Source: Monomorium pharaonis (taxonomy: Eukaryota; Arthropoda; Insecta; Hymenoptera; Formicidae). Taken from it: a stretch of DNA of 64,000 bases. Positions within the stretch are counted from its first letter, which is position 1. Each line of letters starts with the position of its first letter. Under the pieces are notes generated by a model. That model was not told the DNA's origin. It ran no database searches and was given only the letters and a program-made list of their open reading frames with translations. The stretch covers positions 21,859,046 to 21,923,045 of the forward strand of contig NC_050469.1 in the NCBI RefSeq assembly GCF_013373865.1, written 5' to 3'. A program made the position numbers and the translations under genes. Positions 48,700-60,311 of this stretch are shown piece by piece.

Positions 48700-51660
48700 A
48701 ATGTTCAGAGAAATTCAACGGAATAAGGCGGTCTGTCGGTTAATATGAAACGACGTGAATAATTTAAACCGCGAAGACCGGCTCTAGCGCCGTAGCTTTT
48801 TCCTAAAAATGGGAGTTTCGCCCGAGTTTGTTTCATTTTGAATAACCGCCTACGTTCTCCGAGAGGCGTAAACACTCTATATTGAATTTTATGCGGCATT
48901 TTGTAGGGCCAGCTCGTCGGGAAAGCGGGGAAGCAAGCGAGATACACAACGGCTTTTCACGGTAGACAATTTTTTCTTCTCGAATATCGGACAGAGTAAT
49001 CATGTGTATATTGAAGTTTCTCTCACGAGACAAAAAAAAAGATAATCTTACGTATACAGAATATTTATTCTAAAATTTGCACGTAACGCTACATATTGGA
49101 GTGCATGATTAATTAAAAGTTTGTCTAATAATAACTTCTCTAATAATTTTTTTTCTGCTTTGATTCTCGACAAAGCGCCCGAATTTGCTTTCAATAATGA
49201 TTAAAGGATAAAGTTCATAAAAAATTGCGAATTATTTTGTAATAAAAAACTGCTGACACATATCAAATTCTCGATTTCTCATCTCTTATCAAATGTATAT
49301 TTGTAATCACACGTAAGATAATAGTAAAGGCTCGACTGTGTTACCGGATATTATTTCGGTATGCTGATAACAAAAACTAGAAATGGGCCGTATGTGTACA
49401 CGTTATTCAATGCAGTCGGTTGTTTATCGCAAATTTAATACGCCCACGATACCAACTTGAGTCGGCTCTGCGAGCCGAATCGAGTAAATATTATCGTAGC
49501 GAAGTAATGTGCTTTCGCTCGAGACACGCCAAGGGCCCGATGCTGATGTATGGTTCTGAGAAGCGTGCAGAGTGCAACTGATAATTAACGGTTCATTCGA
49601 ACGCGCATAACCGCCACACGAGATGACGTTGACGGAACGTTCGTGACGACGAAATATTCAACGACTAACGAATTAATTTTGTGTATAATTGAGGAAAAGA
49701 CTTGATATTCATTATGATGAGAACTGCGCATTTGAAACATGATAATTGCGTATTTGAATCATGTTAATTATCCCGAGCGTACTGCATAATGCGTCTTTAT
49801 TTCAATGCCCGCAATTTAGTGCGCTTATTGCAAATATTCGAGAGAAAGGAAGGCAGGGAGAGAGACAAATGGCAATAAATTCTCGGTTAGGAGCAAACCA
49901 TTTTGTATTGCGAATATTCTCTCCTTTATTCTCTGTATTATACAGATCATAAGAGGAATCAGAAATATTGATGTATGTATGTTTATAATTAACTGTCTAC
50001 AATATATCGTATATTATCACGTACATTATGTATTATTAAACTAATAATATGATACTTTATAGTGATAACATCTGTGTAATTTAATATATTCGTAAAAAAT
50101 AATGGAATTTACACACGATTTGTTAAATATTTTTGATTGATATTTTTAACGAGTCTTAATATGCTTAATATGTTTTGCACTCTGGAATTAAGCTAAAGTC
50201 TGCTTCTGTCTGTGCAGAAAAATAATTCTCAAATCTACAATGATTGTCTTATGTATGAGCAAGAATATAAACTCTTCTGTAAAGAATTTGTTAATCTTGA
50301 AGAGGCATAACTTGCTCACATGAAGAATTTTGTATATTTAAAAAAAAATGGATAAAAATAATTTTAATACAAGTAATTGGAATCTTTTAATACTATTATT
50401 ATCGAATCGATTATACATTGTGTTCCTTAGATAACTTATAGTATTGAAGTAAAAATATAATCAATGAGTTCTTATACCGATAAATGTTTAAACATACAAT
50501 ATTTTGCTGAAATTTAAAATTACGAAGATTTTATATTCTCGCCTATATATGAGACAATGATTGTTGTGAATTGATACAAATTTTTGTTTATTCATTGATT
50601 GCGTGGTTATCTGGTCTGTAACATTATGCCGCATATCCCATATCTCGTGCATTGTCCTTATATTCTCTCGTATTCTCGCCCTTCGAAGATGCCGCAACGA
50701 TACGCCCGGACATATGCATGAGATGTATGCCGGTGACAAGACTGGCAGATGGAATCGGCGCGGAACGTTACACATTCGCGGCACAGGCGCACATTGTGTC
50801 GATCCTAATCCGATTACACGGCCCATTGAAGTCAGAAGTGCGATCTTTTAAAAGGGGCTAACGTAATGCGCTTGTTAAACGCCGCGCGCGGAGAGGACTG
50901 GACCGGATCGATATTTTCTGCGACGTGCTCTCCCCGGCCAAGCGGCGTAGAAGGATACGCGTTGCCAACAGAATCCTCCGCCCTCGCCGTTGGCCAGATA
51001 ATCTGGCGGAAAGCTCGTTACCCTCGTTGCCGCTCGTATTGCGGAATTACTGTAGTCCTCGAATTTGTACCGCGAGCGAAACCCTCTCTCACCCTTGGAT
51101 ACTGCTCTGAAACCGCTATCTTTACTGGTTGCGGCCGGACAAAAGCATCTCGAGCGAAGCATCTCCTCACCGCGCTTATCGATAACTATACCGCACGAAA
51201 AACTCGCGACGTAAATCCCTGACGAAGGTTCCCCGCGGATCCCATGTGCTTCCCGATACTGTAAAACGCACCGGCTTTCGATATACTGTGAAAGCCGCTC
51301 GTACACCATTTCTGATTATCCCAGAATGGTTTTTATAGCTGACAGAAATATTTTTTGTAAACATATTTTTTTAATATATAATAAAATACGCATTTTTGTA
51401 CTATAAAAAGTTAATTTTCGAGTAAACGTTGTGAATGTCAATGTTTGAACATTTAATAAAAATTGACGTATTTATATTTAAACAAATATTATTAAAGTAA
51501 CTTTCACGTTAAATAATATAATTTAGAACGCACGATTATTTTATTTTTGTTTTATATTTTAGATTAACTTTTAATATTACAATTTGTCATTGAAATAATT
51601 GTTACATGGAAGATTGCAATGTTGTTCCGGGAATTTTTTAATATTTTTATTAATTTTTTT
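48700..51660. other. Gene-free stretch with one GC island
   Basis: AT-rich from 49.0 to 50.6 kb with nothing notable. A sharp GC-rich island at 50.65-51.31 kb is open on both strands (118 codons plus, 144 codons minus), with no recognised motif and no paired splice sites. Confidence 0.5.
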
Positions 51661-51674
51661 TCTTTATTTTTCAG

Positions 51675-51766
51675 AATTATTCGACAATGAGTATGGACTT
51701 TGTGCGAACAGAAGCAACGAAATTTACCTCGAAATCGTTGCGCGTTTGTAGATGGAATCCGACAAG
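51675..51766 (+). CDS. Possible exon in AT-rich sequence
   Basis: A strong plus-strand acceptor (TTTTTTTCTTTATTTTTCAG) ends at 51674. The 92 nt that follow are richer in GC than their AT-rich surroundings and end at a donor-like AAG/GTAGGC. Two frames are usable. One is open throughout (it includes TMSMDFVRTEATKFTSK). The other reads LFDNEYGLCANRSNEIYLEI and stops just before the donor, with an AATAAA at 51774, which would make it a last exon. I cannot choose between them and recognise no family. Confidence 0.25.
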
Positions 51767-51779
51767 GTAGGCAAATAAA

Positions 51780-52660
51780 ATATTGTACAAACATCGTAAA
51801 AATATGATAAAGATGAGAAGCTATATTTTGCGATAGGCTATCTGCTAAATGCTTTGCTGTCATAATTGGATCTCCCCTTGTGCGTTAGTTGCGAACACAT
51901 TTTCTCGTTTGCAACGCGACGCCGCGGGCGTTGCGGAACGCTGGCTTTTCCGTTCTTTACTAGTTACAATGCAGAATACAGTCGATTCTCGACATTCTAC
52001 ATATTCAATTTGCCTCTTTTGATATTTTTCTATTTTTCCTCCGTTATCAAATCATTCCTTTAAACGACAATCTCAACAGCAATTTCTTTTTACATAAAAT
52101 TGAAACCGATACTTAGATGCTCCATTTTCAATTTCTTATAGTATATCTTTTGATAGCGAGATTTGGCTTAAAAAATTATATCAATTTAAAATAGAAAATA
52201 AATAAATATTCAATTTTGTGTAACTTATTAACATCTCGCGATCAATTATTTTATAACTTTGTTTAATAAATTATTACTATTTACTGAATATATGCCACGC
52301 AGAAGAAACGATTTCTTTTCAATATCGCATCTGCCATATTAACGAGAAATGCATAATGCTATTAATAATTGGAGTAGTTACGTTTCGTAGATTCCTTCCG
52401 TTCACTTTACTCAAATTAAAGTCCATTTAATCGAATCTGATAGGAGTGCAATGGCTGTGCTGAATTTTAATACACAAATGGAGCCAATATACTTTAAAAG
52501 AGATAATTGCATTAGGCCAACTCGATACGGATGCTCATAATTCAAGAACCCATTGCCCATCTATTTAGGACGTCCACGAGCGACGTAGCGACCCTTTATT
52601 TAAGTGTAGGCCGCCCCTGGCACTCGCCGTGCTCCTCCATCCGCGACCGATCGAGAACCG
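51780..52660. other. AT-rich non-coding stretch
   Basis: AT-rich with a small GC-rich patch at 52560-52660. No gene or repeat is seen. Confidence 0.55.
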
Positions 52661-52668
52661 TCGAATAA

Positions 52669-52875
52669 ATGATCGACGAAACGGGAGAGGAAATTTATAT
52701 CTCATTTACTCGATATATACCTTTCCTTAAGTACAAAGTGCGCCTTTCATCTCCCTCCTACTTGCGAACGTTGCCACGCACATGTGCGTACATCGATGAA
52801 GCTCGTAAGTCATTCATGCGAAAGAATTTAATGCTGAAGACGTACGACCCAAATTTTCGCGACAAGAGTAGTTAG
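52669..52875 (+). CDS. Possible small ORF or first exon
   Basis: An ATG directly preceded by an in-frame TAA opens 68 codons to a TAG. The peptide starts MIDETGEEIYISFTRYIPFL and is basic later. A donor-like CTC/GTAAGTC at 52807 would end a 46-codon first exon in phase 1. Codon choice is mixed and the local sequence is not low-complexity. Against it, the context of the ATG is poor and 68 codons is within chance. Confidence 0.2.
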   Translation: MIDETGEEIYISFTRYIPFLKYKVRLSSPSYLRTLPRTCAYIDEARKSFMRKNLMLKTYDPNFRDKSS

Positions 52876-52879
52876 AGAA

Positions 52880-54640
52880 AGTATCGCAATTTCCTAAATA
52901 GGCTCGTAAATAATTCAGATCGCATTTGCACTTAATATTATACATACATTGAGTCAAGATATTTCAACGAGCTCTCTCTCCTCTGTATTATTAGGAATTT
53001 ATTCTACTGATTTCACACATCTCGTACATTAAAAATTCTTATTAAAAAATAAACGTTATTAATGGAGGTTAAAAATGGGCGAATTTGAATGAAAAAATGG
53101 CAAAGTTTTTATCATTTTGGGTTAAATTTATTAGAGTATATTGCTGTTGCCGTAAGAGACATAACTCCCCTGGAACTTTAGATTTGCTTTATAAACATTT
53201 TCCTTTTACCCTCGCGGAAATGTTTGCGAATGCAATAAAACGGGACAGAGCGCGGAATAATACGGAAAATCTCAATTCCCGACGGAAATTTCTCAAGTGC
53301 TCTTTGCCACACAATAACGCGTACAAAGTGCAATGAAATCCTCGCCGTTATAGTGTTGCAGGTAAAGTGCAATTGTAGTTGGCACTTTGATCAGATGATG
53401 AGAGCAGTAATAATAAAAAGCGCAATTCATGTAAAGTATTTACGTATTTTAACAAAGTTTCTATTATGTGTAGTAGAGAGTTGTTTGTTCTGACTAATAA
53501 TATTGCGTGCGCACGCAAAAGTACAAAAGCTTCAGGCCGTGATATTTACTAAATAAAATTACTTTTACTTTACAAAATAACGCACGAATATTAAAAAATA
53601 TATTTTTGCTTGGATCGCGCACTTTCAGCATCTAGTATGAAGGACTTGTTTAATTCTTTCTACGGGATATCACGTCGCTCTGTTTTCATTATAAATAAAG
53701 AATCACATTGCCACGATTGCCACATTTAAAGAAGGTCGGTAACAAATTTGTCTCTCGTTAAAGCTCCCGACTCTCTTGTCATTCGCGTGGCAGTAGCAGT
53801 TTTATTCTTTTACCGTGAATGAAAACCCACCGACGGTCTCTTTAACACCGGGGCTGGCCTGGCCTGGCTGGCTTGAATCCCGTGTCGGACCGAGCAGCGC
53901 GGGTCGCGCAAAAAGCGCCCGCTGCGTACTTTCCACGGCGATCTCTCGCAGGAGTCCGGGTATCCTGGCAACCGGCGACCCGGCCGACCTGGACCACCTC
54001 CAAGGACAACGATCTGGGTTAACTTCACGCCGCGAATTCGTGCCGACGCCACCGTCGTCCCGTCTCCTTCTGGGAGACACGCCTGACGAATTGGCTTTTG
54101 AAGCTTACACCCCCTCCCCCCCCCTCCCCGTTGCCAGCGAATCGATTCGCTCGTTTTGCGGCGATGTTACCGTAAAGGGATATCCCCGAAGGAGATAAAG
54201 CCCGGGGAAATAAAGCGAATAAAGAGCGGGTTGAAAATTTTTCGGGTCGGAGGGAATGTATGCCGAGAACGCGTCGATCGCGGTCGGGTGAAATGTTATT
54301 GCGCGACGGTATCTGCAACCCCCTTTCGCTACTCCCTTCCTCCCCCCTGCCCCTGGCCATGACGTGGCTCGCGGAACATTGCGAATGCGATGCAACGTCT
54401 TACGAAGTCTAGGAAACGTATATACGGGCGTGCAATCGCGTTTACATATCTCCCGAAAGAACGCTCGCACGTGAAAGGGGGCTTTCACCGGATGAGGGCA
54501 ACATTCGAGCATGAAATCTTCGATTACTGCAGCGACATTGAAGGCAGGCGACGTTGCGGCGTCAATATTTCATATATTGTCATGCAATATATTTTAGTTC
54601 GTCGCGAAATTACAACTCTCTAAACTGGCAATTAGGGTAT
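52880..54640. other. Non-coding stretch with GC island
   Basis: AT-rich to 53.75 kb. A GC-rich island at 53.8-54.5 kb has overlapping frames of 92-135 codons on both strands. The plus frame from 53815 has no ATG start and follows a stop closely. An abutting acceptor/donor (GTTGCAG/GTAAAG) occurs at 53360 on the plus strand. Confidence 0.45.
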
Positions 54641-54642
54641 TA

Positions 54643-54803
54643 TTCACTAATTTGCTTATCACTGTGACAATTAGTGAGTATTCACTGTCTTTTAGTGAAT
54701 TCGACTTTTGAATTAGTGCACTTATTTCACCGATTAATAAATTATAAATACAGCGGTGAAATTCAATGTATTTTCGTTGATTTCACTGATTGTCATTTAG
54801 TGA
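54643..54803. repeat. Cluster of TTAGTGA / TCACTAA motifs
   Basis: TTCACTAA (54643-54650), TTAGTGA (54671-54677, 54692-54698, 54797-54803) and TTAGTG (54713-54718), together with TTCACTG and TTTCAC variants, fall in about 160 bp in both orientations. Spacing is irregular, so this is not a tandem repeat. It could be a cluster of binding sites. Confidence 0.5.
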
Positions 54804-54849
54804 GATCGCGTGTGACGGATTTTGAGAAATTATACAAAGACTATCGAAT

Positions 54850-55105
54850 TATCGCGCGAAACCGCAAAGTGGCCGTGCTTAACTGCACGTTAAGGAGGAG
54901 GGTACGAAACCACTGACCTTTCGCTACATCTCGCACACGTAACGAATATATTTTTAGCGCGCCGCTCCACGGTATTTTGCATTAGAACGAACTTTGCACT
55001 TTAATGGACCATCACGCCGTCATTGTTCGGAAATGTTTCCCAACGTTACTCATAATTGATTCGAGAACGATTGATTCCTAGGTCGATCAATTTGTATTTT
55101 CTCAG
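54850..55105. other. Short non-coding segment
   Basis: Mixed composition with no gene seen. It ends at an acceptor-like run (TTTGTATTTTCTCAG, plus strand, ending 55105). Confidence 0.5.
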
Positions 55106-55233
55106 GTCGTTGCGCGACGAGCGTTCGTATGTTACGAGAGATTTCAGAACGTTATCTTTCGACCCAGTTACATATGTTACGTACGTACATTAGGCGAGTG
55201 CATTCATGCCTACGGGGTCACTGTAAATGTAGC
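55106..55233 (+). CDS. Possible exon, two frames open
   Basis: A plus-strand acceptor (TTTGTATTTTCTCAG) precedes 128 nt ending at AGC/GTAAGC. One frame includes REISERYLSTQLHMLRTYIR and then CLRGHCKCS. A second frame is also open. The donor is weak, and two open frames lower the weight of either. No family is recognised. Confidence 0.15.
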
Positions 55234-55455
55234 GTAAGCGGAAACATCGATGCCATAAGGTCTGGCGCGTCCCGTGCGCTTAGGTCTCGACGAGACCACC
55301 CGGTATATTTATTATATTTGTTCAAGGCCGATGCGTTTAATGCCATGCTTGCGTAATAATTCGTATAATGCGCAGCAATATGCTACAATATTGTCTGAGC
55401 CGTTTGGGGGATGGAGAGGGGGAGGGGGAGCGGAATGAGGCGGAGGGTTGGAGGG

Positions 55456-55462
55456 TATAAAA
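55456..55462 (+). promoter_or_regulatory. TATA box candidate with GC-rich upstream element
   Basis: TATAAAA in the context GGGTATAAAAGCGCC, a canonical TATA box. It follows a G-rich stretch with GGGGAGG and GGCGG boxes (55408-55450). A start site would be expected near 55487, but I see no consensus initiator there. A TTTCCCGCC element resembling an E2F site lies at 55601. An 80-codon frame (from 55529) lies downstream and may be untranslated sequence; it runs into a GA repeat. Confidence 0.35.
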
Positions 55463-55707
55463 GCGCCATGGATGGATCACGAGGCGGAATTATGGTGTGT
55501 TCAACCTGCGGAAGGGTAAATTCGGCAGATGCAACCGAAGATATCGATCAGAGGCGGGATCGGCCCGTGTTATGACTACGCCGTTATCGGAGCGGCGACA
55601 TTTCCCGCCTTTTATTTTTTACAAAAAATTTTGGCGGGTAGAGTACCTCTAACTTTCGCGACATCGTCACGCGCGATAAAACGACCGTGCGTGCATACGG
55701 TTTGGAA

Positions 55708-55740
55708 AGAGAGAGAGAGAGAGAGAGGAGGGGGGGAGGG
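55708..55740. repeat. (GA)n tract followed by G-run
   Basis: About ten GA units and then G-rich sequence. Confidence 0.9.
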
Positions 55741-55879
55741 CGGAAAAGAGAGAAAGAGGGAGGAAATTTGAATAACACGTTTGGGAAGTTCGCGGATGTT
55801 CGCCGTCATCGAATTGCGATCGATGTTAAAGTTGAATGGGGAAACATTTTTTACGCGACGTATTTCGTGTAGTATTTGC

Positions 55880-57910
55880 GTATAATTGGAAAAACTCGAA
55901 TAGCTCTTTAACGCTTTGAAAGGGTCAAGTGATCGTTGAATAATGGAATAACGATCGTTGAGATATGTTCTTCACCCGCTCGCAGCATCCGCACGCGTTT
56001 TCGGTGTTCATTTGCTATTGAAAACGAACCCGTGCGTATTGTTGTGCGTATGTGTGTCATGTTATTGAACCGGCCGCAGCTTTCCAACGTGTGTTTCTGA
56101 AAACTTCTTTAATGTATTATCATAAAAACGAACAATGAGGCGAGAGTACATAAAATTTTAACTGCACAAAAGAATAAAAAGAATGATGGTTCCATTGATG
56201 GTTCTTCTCGTCGAAAATATTTTTTCAAGTTTGTTATTCAAATTTAGTCTTTTATCAAGTCTTGTTAATATTTCATAATTTTTGTACTGTTACTAAAAAA
56301 TATCCCTAATAATAAAATATATAATAATACACAATAAAAATAGCTTATAAAATCCCTTAGCTTAATCGAAATTTTCCGAGAGTGTCTACATATCGCGAAA
56401 AGTCTGACACATTATTGCATTTTATTTTATTTTTATTTATAATACATAGATATCCATCATATTCACGACATTGGCGTCCATGTTACTCAAAGAGTACTAG
56501 GGTCGCGTAATATTGTAAGAACTTACACGAGTATATTCTTTATATTGAATAAGAAGACAAAGTGCGAAATATGATAAAATGATAAAAATACATCAGGGAA
56601 GAAGCGAGAGAACAACGACCGAAAAGCGGAAAATTTGATGAGGAGAAGCAGAATGTGTGTATCATATCTCATGCAGCGAAAAATGTGATCATACATTTTT
56701 TTGTATCTGTTTTTTAAAGGCTTCAGAGATAAAAGGGGGTGGGGTATGTAATATAAAATTATTCCGCGAAGGAAACCTGCAAAAAATTTTAATATTTTGA
56801 TGTTATTACATTAAAGTATTTCTAATGTTAATATTAAAATACGTCAGTATTTGTTGAAATATATAGGAGACGCGGTACCATTATACCTTTGAATATTGTA
56901 TGGAATTTTATATTTTACATACGCGTAGTATATGCCTAAACTATTGGTGTGCAGACAGCATATATTGTGTCGCGCATGTATTTTTTACACGTATAAAGCT
57001 GCACGAAGCATATGACATGGGAATCGAATATTCGTATTTATTTACTAGACTGCACAAAGTCCGCGGGTGCAAATTTCATACGGAACGTGATGTTTGACAC
57101 CCAAACATACACATCTGTTAAAAATCTATTATTAAAACCAACGTCGGATATTTTTGAAAGATACTGTTACATTAATCTTAAAATTATTCATAAAGTATTA
57201 ATTACGGTTTTCGTTGTATTATTTTACTATCTTATTTCTAGTGATGTGCGTTGCCCTCCGACGCGAACAATCATAACAAACAATCGAGGACTAGTTTTCT
57301 CTTGGATCAAGTCCAAAATATTGTAACACGCGGGAAAACACCGCGCCTCCCTCCCCTTCCCTTCTCCCTCCCCCGACGCATCCACATATCTCATCAATTT
57401 ACTGCGGACGAAAAAACAAGCGTACTAGTCGTCACATTCATATTTTACGTACACTTCCTTCCGTCGTTTTCCGATACATGCGTTTCATGCCCGTCCCACG
57501 TATGTCATGGGCGCAGCTGACGGATTGGTACACCGCATGACGATTCCGGAATGCATCGCTTTCTCTCGAAACTTAACGGCAGTCGCGGGCACGCATTTCA
57601 ATCCTAACGGAAACGAGCAGAGACTGCAAAATATGCAATTGTTCATAAAAAATGGTCCCGACTATTTTTTATTATTTCTCTTTACGAATTTCTTCAAACT
57701 TTTTTTACGCAACCAAAAACACCGTATCTCAATCGATTTTATCGGGATTAATTATGAAGTTAATTATTCTGTTGATAAAAAATTCACTCTTCATGTTAAT
57801 CGTAATATTGATCCAATTTTTCGCGCGACAAGGGACGGAATATAAAAAGCCGTAATATAAATTTCACGTTGGAAAAAAAAGAGGAAAAAAAAAGTGGAGA
57901 TAGAAAATAT
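55880..57910. other. Mostly AT-rich, no gene seen
   Basis: AT-rich, with a C-rich island near 57.33-57.60 kb. Frames of 65-112 codons (57012-57845, plus strand) read as Phe/Ile/Leu-rich AT composition. A VAGTHFNPNG string near 57590 recalls a superoxide dismutase motif but has no other SOD residues around it. Confidence 0.5.
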
Positions 57911-57916
57911 TTTTAC

Positions 57917-58087
57917 CTCGGCGGCGCACATACACACACACACACATACACGGTAATAAGACACTAAAATATAGAGTGCCGGCGAGAAAGTTGGCGTATC
58001 CACAGCCTCAAGAGCCACTCGTGGGCCCTTCATCGCTTCTTCGAAATCGCGAATGCTCATGGCCGCCTCCGCCCGGTTTTCCGGCAT
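57917..58087 (-). CDS. Candidate first coding exon, acidic helical N-terminus
   Basis: On the minus strand an ATG with A at -3 (58087) opens a frame reading MPENRAEAAMSIRDFEEAMK and on to APALYILVSYY-like sequence. It then crosses a CA/GT repeat (Val-Cys run) and reaches a donor-like GAG/GTAAAA at 57916, phase 0. The first 45 residues are acidic, Ala/Glu-rich and well mixed, and they look like genuine protein. A short acceptor-like run (AGCTTTGACAG) lies 15 nt before the ATG. The microsatellite inside the frame argues for an earlier end; ACC/GTGTATG just before it is an alternative donor. I do not recognise the protein. Confidence 0.3.
57927..57951. repeat. (CA)n microsatellite
   Basis: CACA/TACA units. 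It is translated as a Val-Cys run in the overlapping minus frame. Confidence 0.9.
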
Positions 58088-58921
58088 TCTAATTTACAGC
58101 CTGTCAAAGCTATGTGCCGGGCCATCATTCAGGCACTCATATCGCGGAAAATATGCATAATTCATGGAGAGCCCGGCGTGTGCCGCGTACAATATTCCGC
58201 GAAGGTTGAAGCGCGGACGAGCGAGTATGAGCCTCGGCTCACGATCGACCACTTGAAAACTCGCCGCTACTCGAATTTGTATGCTCGATGTGGAGCGCCG
58301 TGAGCGCCCCGGCGGATGGGGTGCATTCAGGCGCACCCGACGGGTTCATTTGAAATATCTAAATGGATTAATTTTATCGATCGATTCGTTGTGCTCAACC
58401 GTAACGCGGGAGACGAGACAACATTAACTCCTATCGCGCGCCTATCGAGGAGGTGGTTTAGTGAATTTTCGATGCACACGACAAAGTGCACCGAGACAAT
58501 GGAAATTTGACTGACAAAACGTTGCAACGACGTGCAGATTCTCTTGAACGTCCGAACATGGTTGCATTAAAAAAAAAAAAAAATTATTAGCTTTTACTAG
58601 CCTCGTTGGGATAAAAAAAAAAAAACAGGAAATATTCGTATAAAATTACAAGCTTGTTGTAGATTACGTTCAGCGAAGAATGACGGTCTTGAAAATTGTT
58701 ATCCTTACGTTTCCTCGAATGTCACGGACTTATCGTTATTCTCGAGAATCATAGCAATTCTTCCCGTATGTAGAGCGACGCGTGCACAAAAGCGCGCATT
58801 GTGCTGCTTCCTTCCGCATTTCCGACAGTTTTTTTTATCGCGCAATCGTCGTCTCGCCTTTCATTTTTTGCGAGTCACGTATATGAGAGGCACGGTCGAC
58901 GAATAAAGAGGATAACCGGCC

Positions 58922-58935
58922 GGGGGGGGGGGGGG
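58922..58935. repeat. Poly(G) run
   Basis: Fourteen consecutive G residues followed by AGGGA. Confidence 0.9.
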
Positions 58936-60075
58936 AGGGACAACAACGATCGCGACGTTGTCGTCCCGACGACGGCCTCCGGGTTATTACGCTAAAGGTC
59001 GACGAATTTCTCTGGCAGCCGGGCGTCGCGTTGTCCGCCCATGCGGAATCCGTGGGGAAATACGCCGGGAGAAACTGCACATGCACACACATACACGTGC
59101 ACGCATCACTGGCTCGATACGCGACGAGTAGAGCGACCGTGGTTCGCTTCACGGCGTGGTTCGCGTTCCGCGTGTAACACGTGTCTGTCAGCTCGGCGAG
59201 TCAACCCGGCCGCTGTCACCCACATCTTCGTGGAACAGCGTGTCGCTAATACAGTCTCTTCATCGTCGACACGCTATCGACAAGTCCACCTGCTCTCACG
59301 TGCTATCGACTTTAACGCGCACCAACCGGTCTCGCGTCGTCACGCGAGGTGCAACGTCTTCGACGAAATCTCATGAATTATGCGAGTTACACTGTTGCAC
59401 GTGATTATGATGTCTTTTTCACATTGCTGTGATCCGGAAAGTTAGTTTAAATATATGATTTTTAAAATACGATTCTCTTTTCCATCCAGGAAATTTAATG
59501 TTTGCTTTTGTTATTTTTAATTGTTTTTATTATTAAATGTTTTATTATTAATTGTTTTTTATATAATCATAAAGGTTTTATTTTACTGCACCAAATCAAT
59601 TTCTATGAGTTATTTTTATTCTTGTGTGATATGTACATTTTGTACTGAAACAGATATTTTCTCCGTTACTGATTTTAATTTAGTATACGCAATTTATTTA
59701 TGGGACTGTGCGTAATTATTTATTACATAACAAATCGGGAGTTTCAAAACAGATTTATTGGTTAATTAGATAGACATATTGATCTTAGGTCTAATTAGGA
59801 CAAATCAATATACTGATATGATAATAATAGACCCGCTTAATTTTAATTAATCCTATATATAGATATAGATATTCTGGATATCTCAATTTTGATTTGAACG
59901 TTATCGTTTACATATATAATAACGATATAAAAATAATGACTTTACAAGTCTTTTTTAATTCTAGATATTAAGTTACATCGTATTAACTTCCCTGCTTGGT
60001 GACGTTAGTTTTTGGCTTGTTAATATGAAAGGTAGATTAGATGGGTCTTCATTGTTTCCGGCGATTATGACCTAC

Positions 60076-60311
60076 TATAAAAGACGATCTTCTCCGTGTC
60101 GTCGGTGTCTGCTTCGTATATTCTATCCCGTAGCCAGCTTTTCTCTTGTATACTGAGACCTCAGTTACTTCCCTGTTTACCACCTGTCTACTGCTGTTAT
60201 CAAGCTTGCCTAGCCGTAGGCGTTGAATTCATTGGAAGCGATACCGAAAGCCGAGATCCTACAGTTTATAAAACAAGGTGTACGATAGTTAATGCTTGGA
60301 AAAACCTTTAG
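60076..60311 (+). promoter_or_regulatory. TATA box followed by a coding-like frame
   Basis: TATAAAAG at 60076-60083 is followed about 20 nt later by a 71-codon frame without an ATG (first codon GTG at 60096). Its composition is mixed, including the stretch VGVEFIGSDTESRDPTVYKT, and it ends in a TAG at 60309-60311. An AG after a pyrimidine-containing run (near 60163) might make the second half an exon. The frame is more protein-like than its neighbours but has no recognised family. The TATA box may belong to a short non-coding transcript. Confidence 0.2.

Noticed and set aside
50866..51309. 118-codon plus and 144-codon minus frames
   Set aside because: Open on both strands in a GC island; no recognisable residues or paired splice sites.
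53815..54198. 127-codon plus frame, fairly protein-like
   Set aside because: No ATG start, a stop just upstream, an overlapping open minus frame, and it ends in a C-run.
57507..57845. Superoxide-dismutase-like string AGTHFNPNG
   Set aside because: Only this short string matches; the metal-ligand histidines and the rest of the fold are absent.
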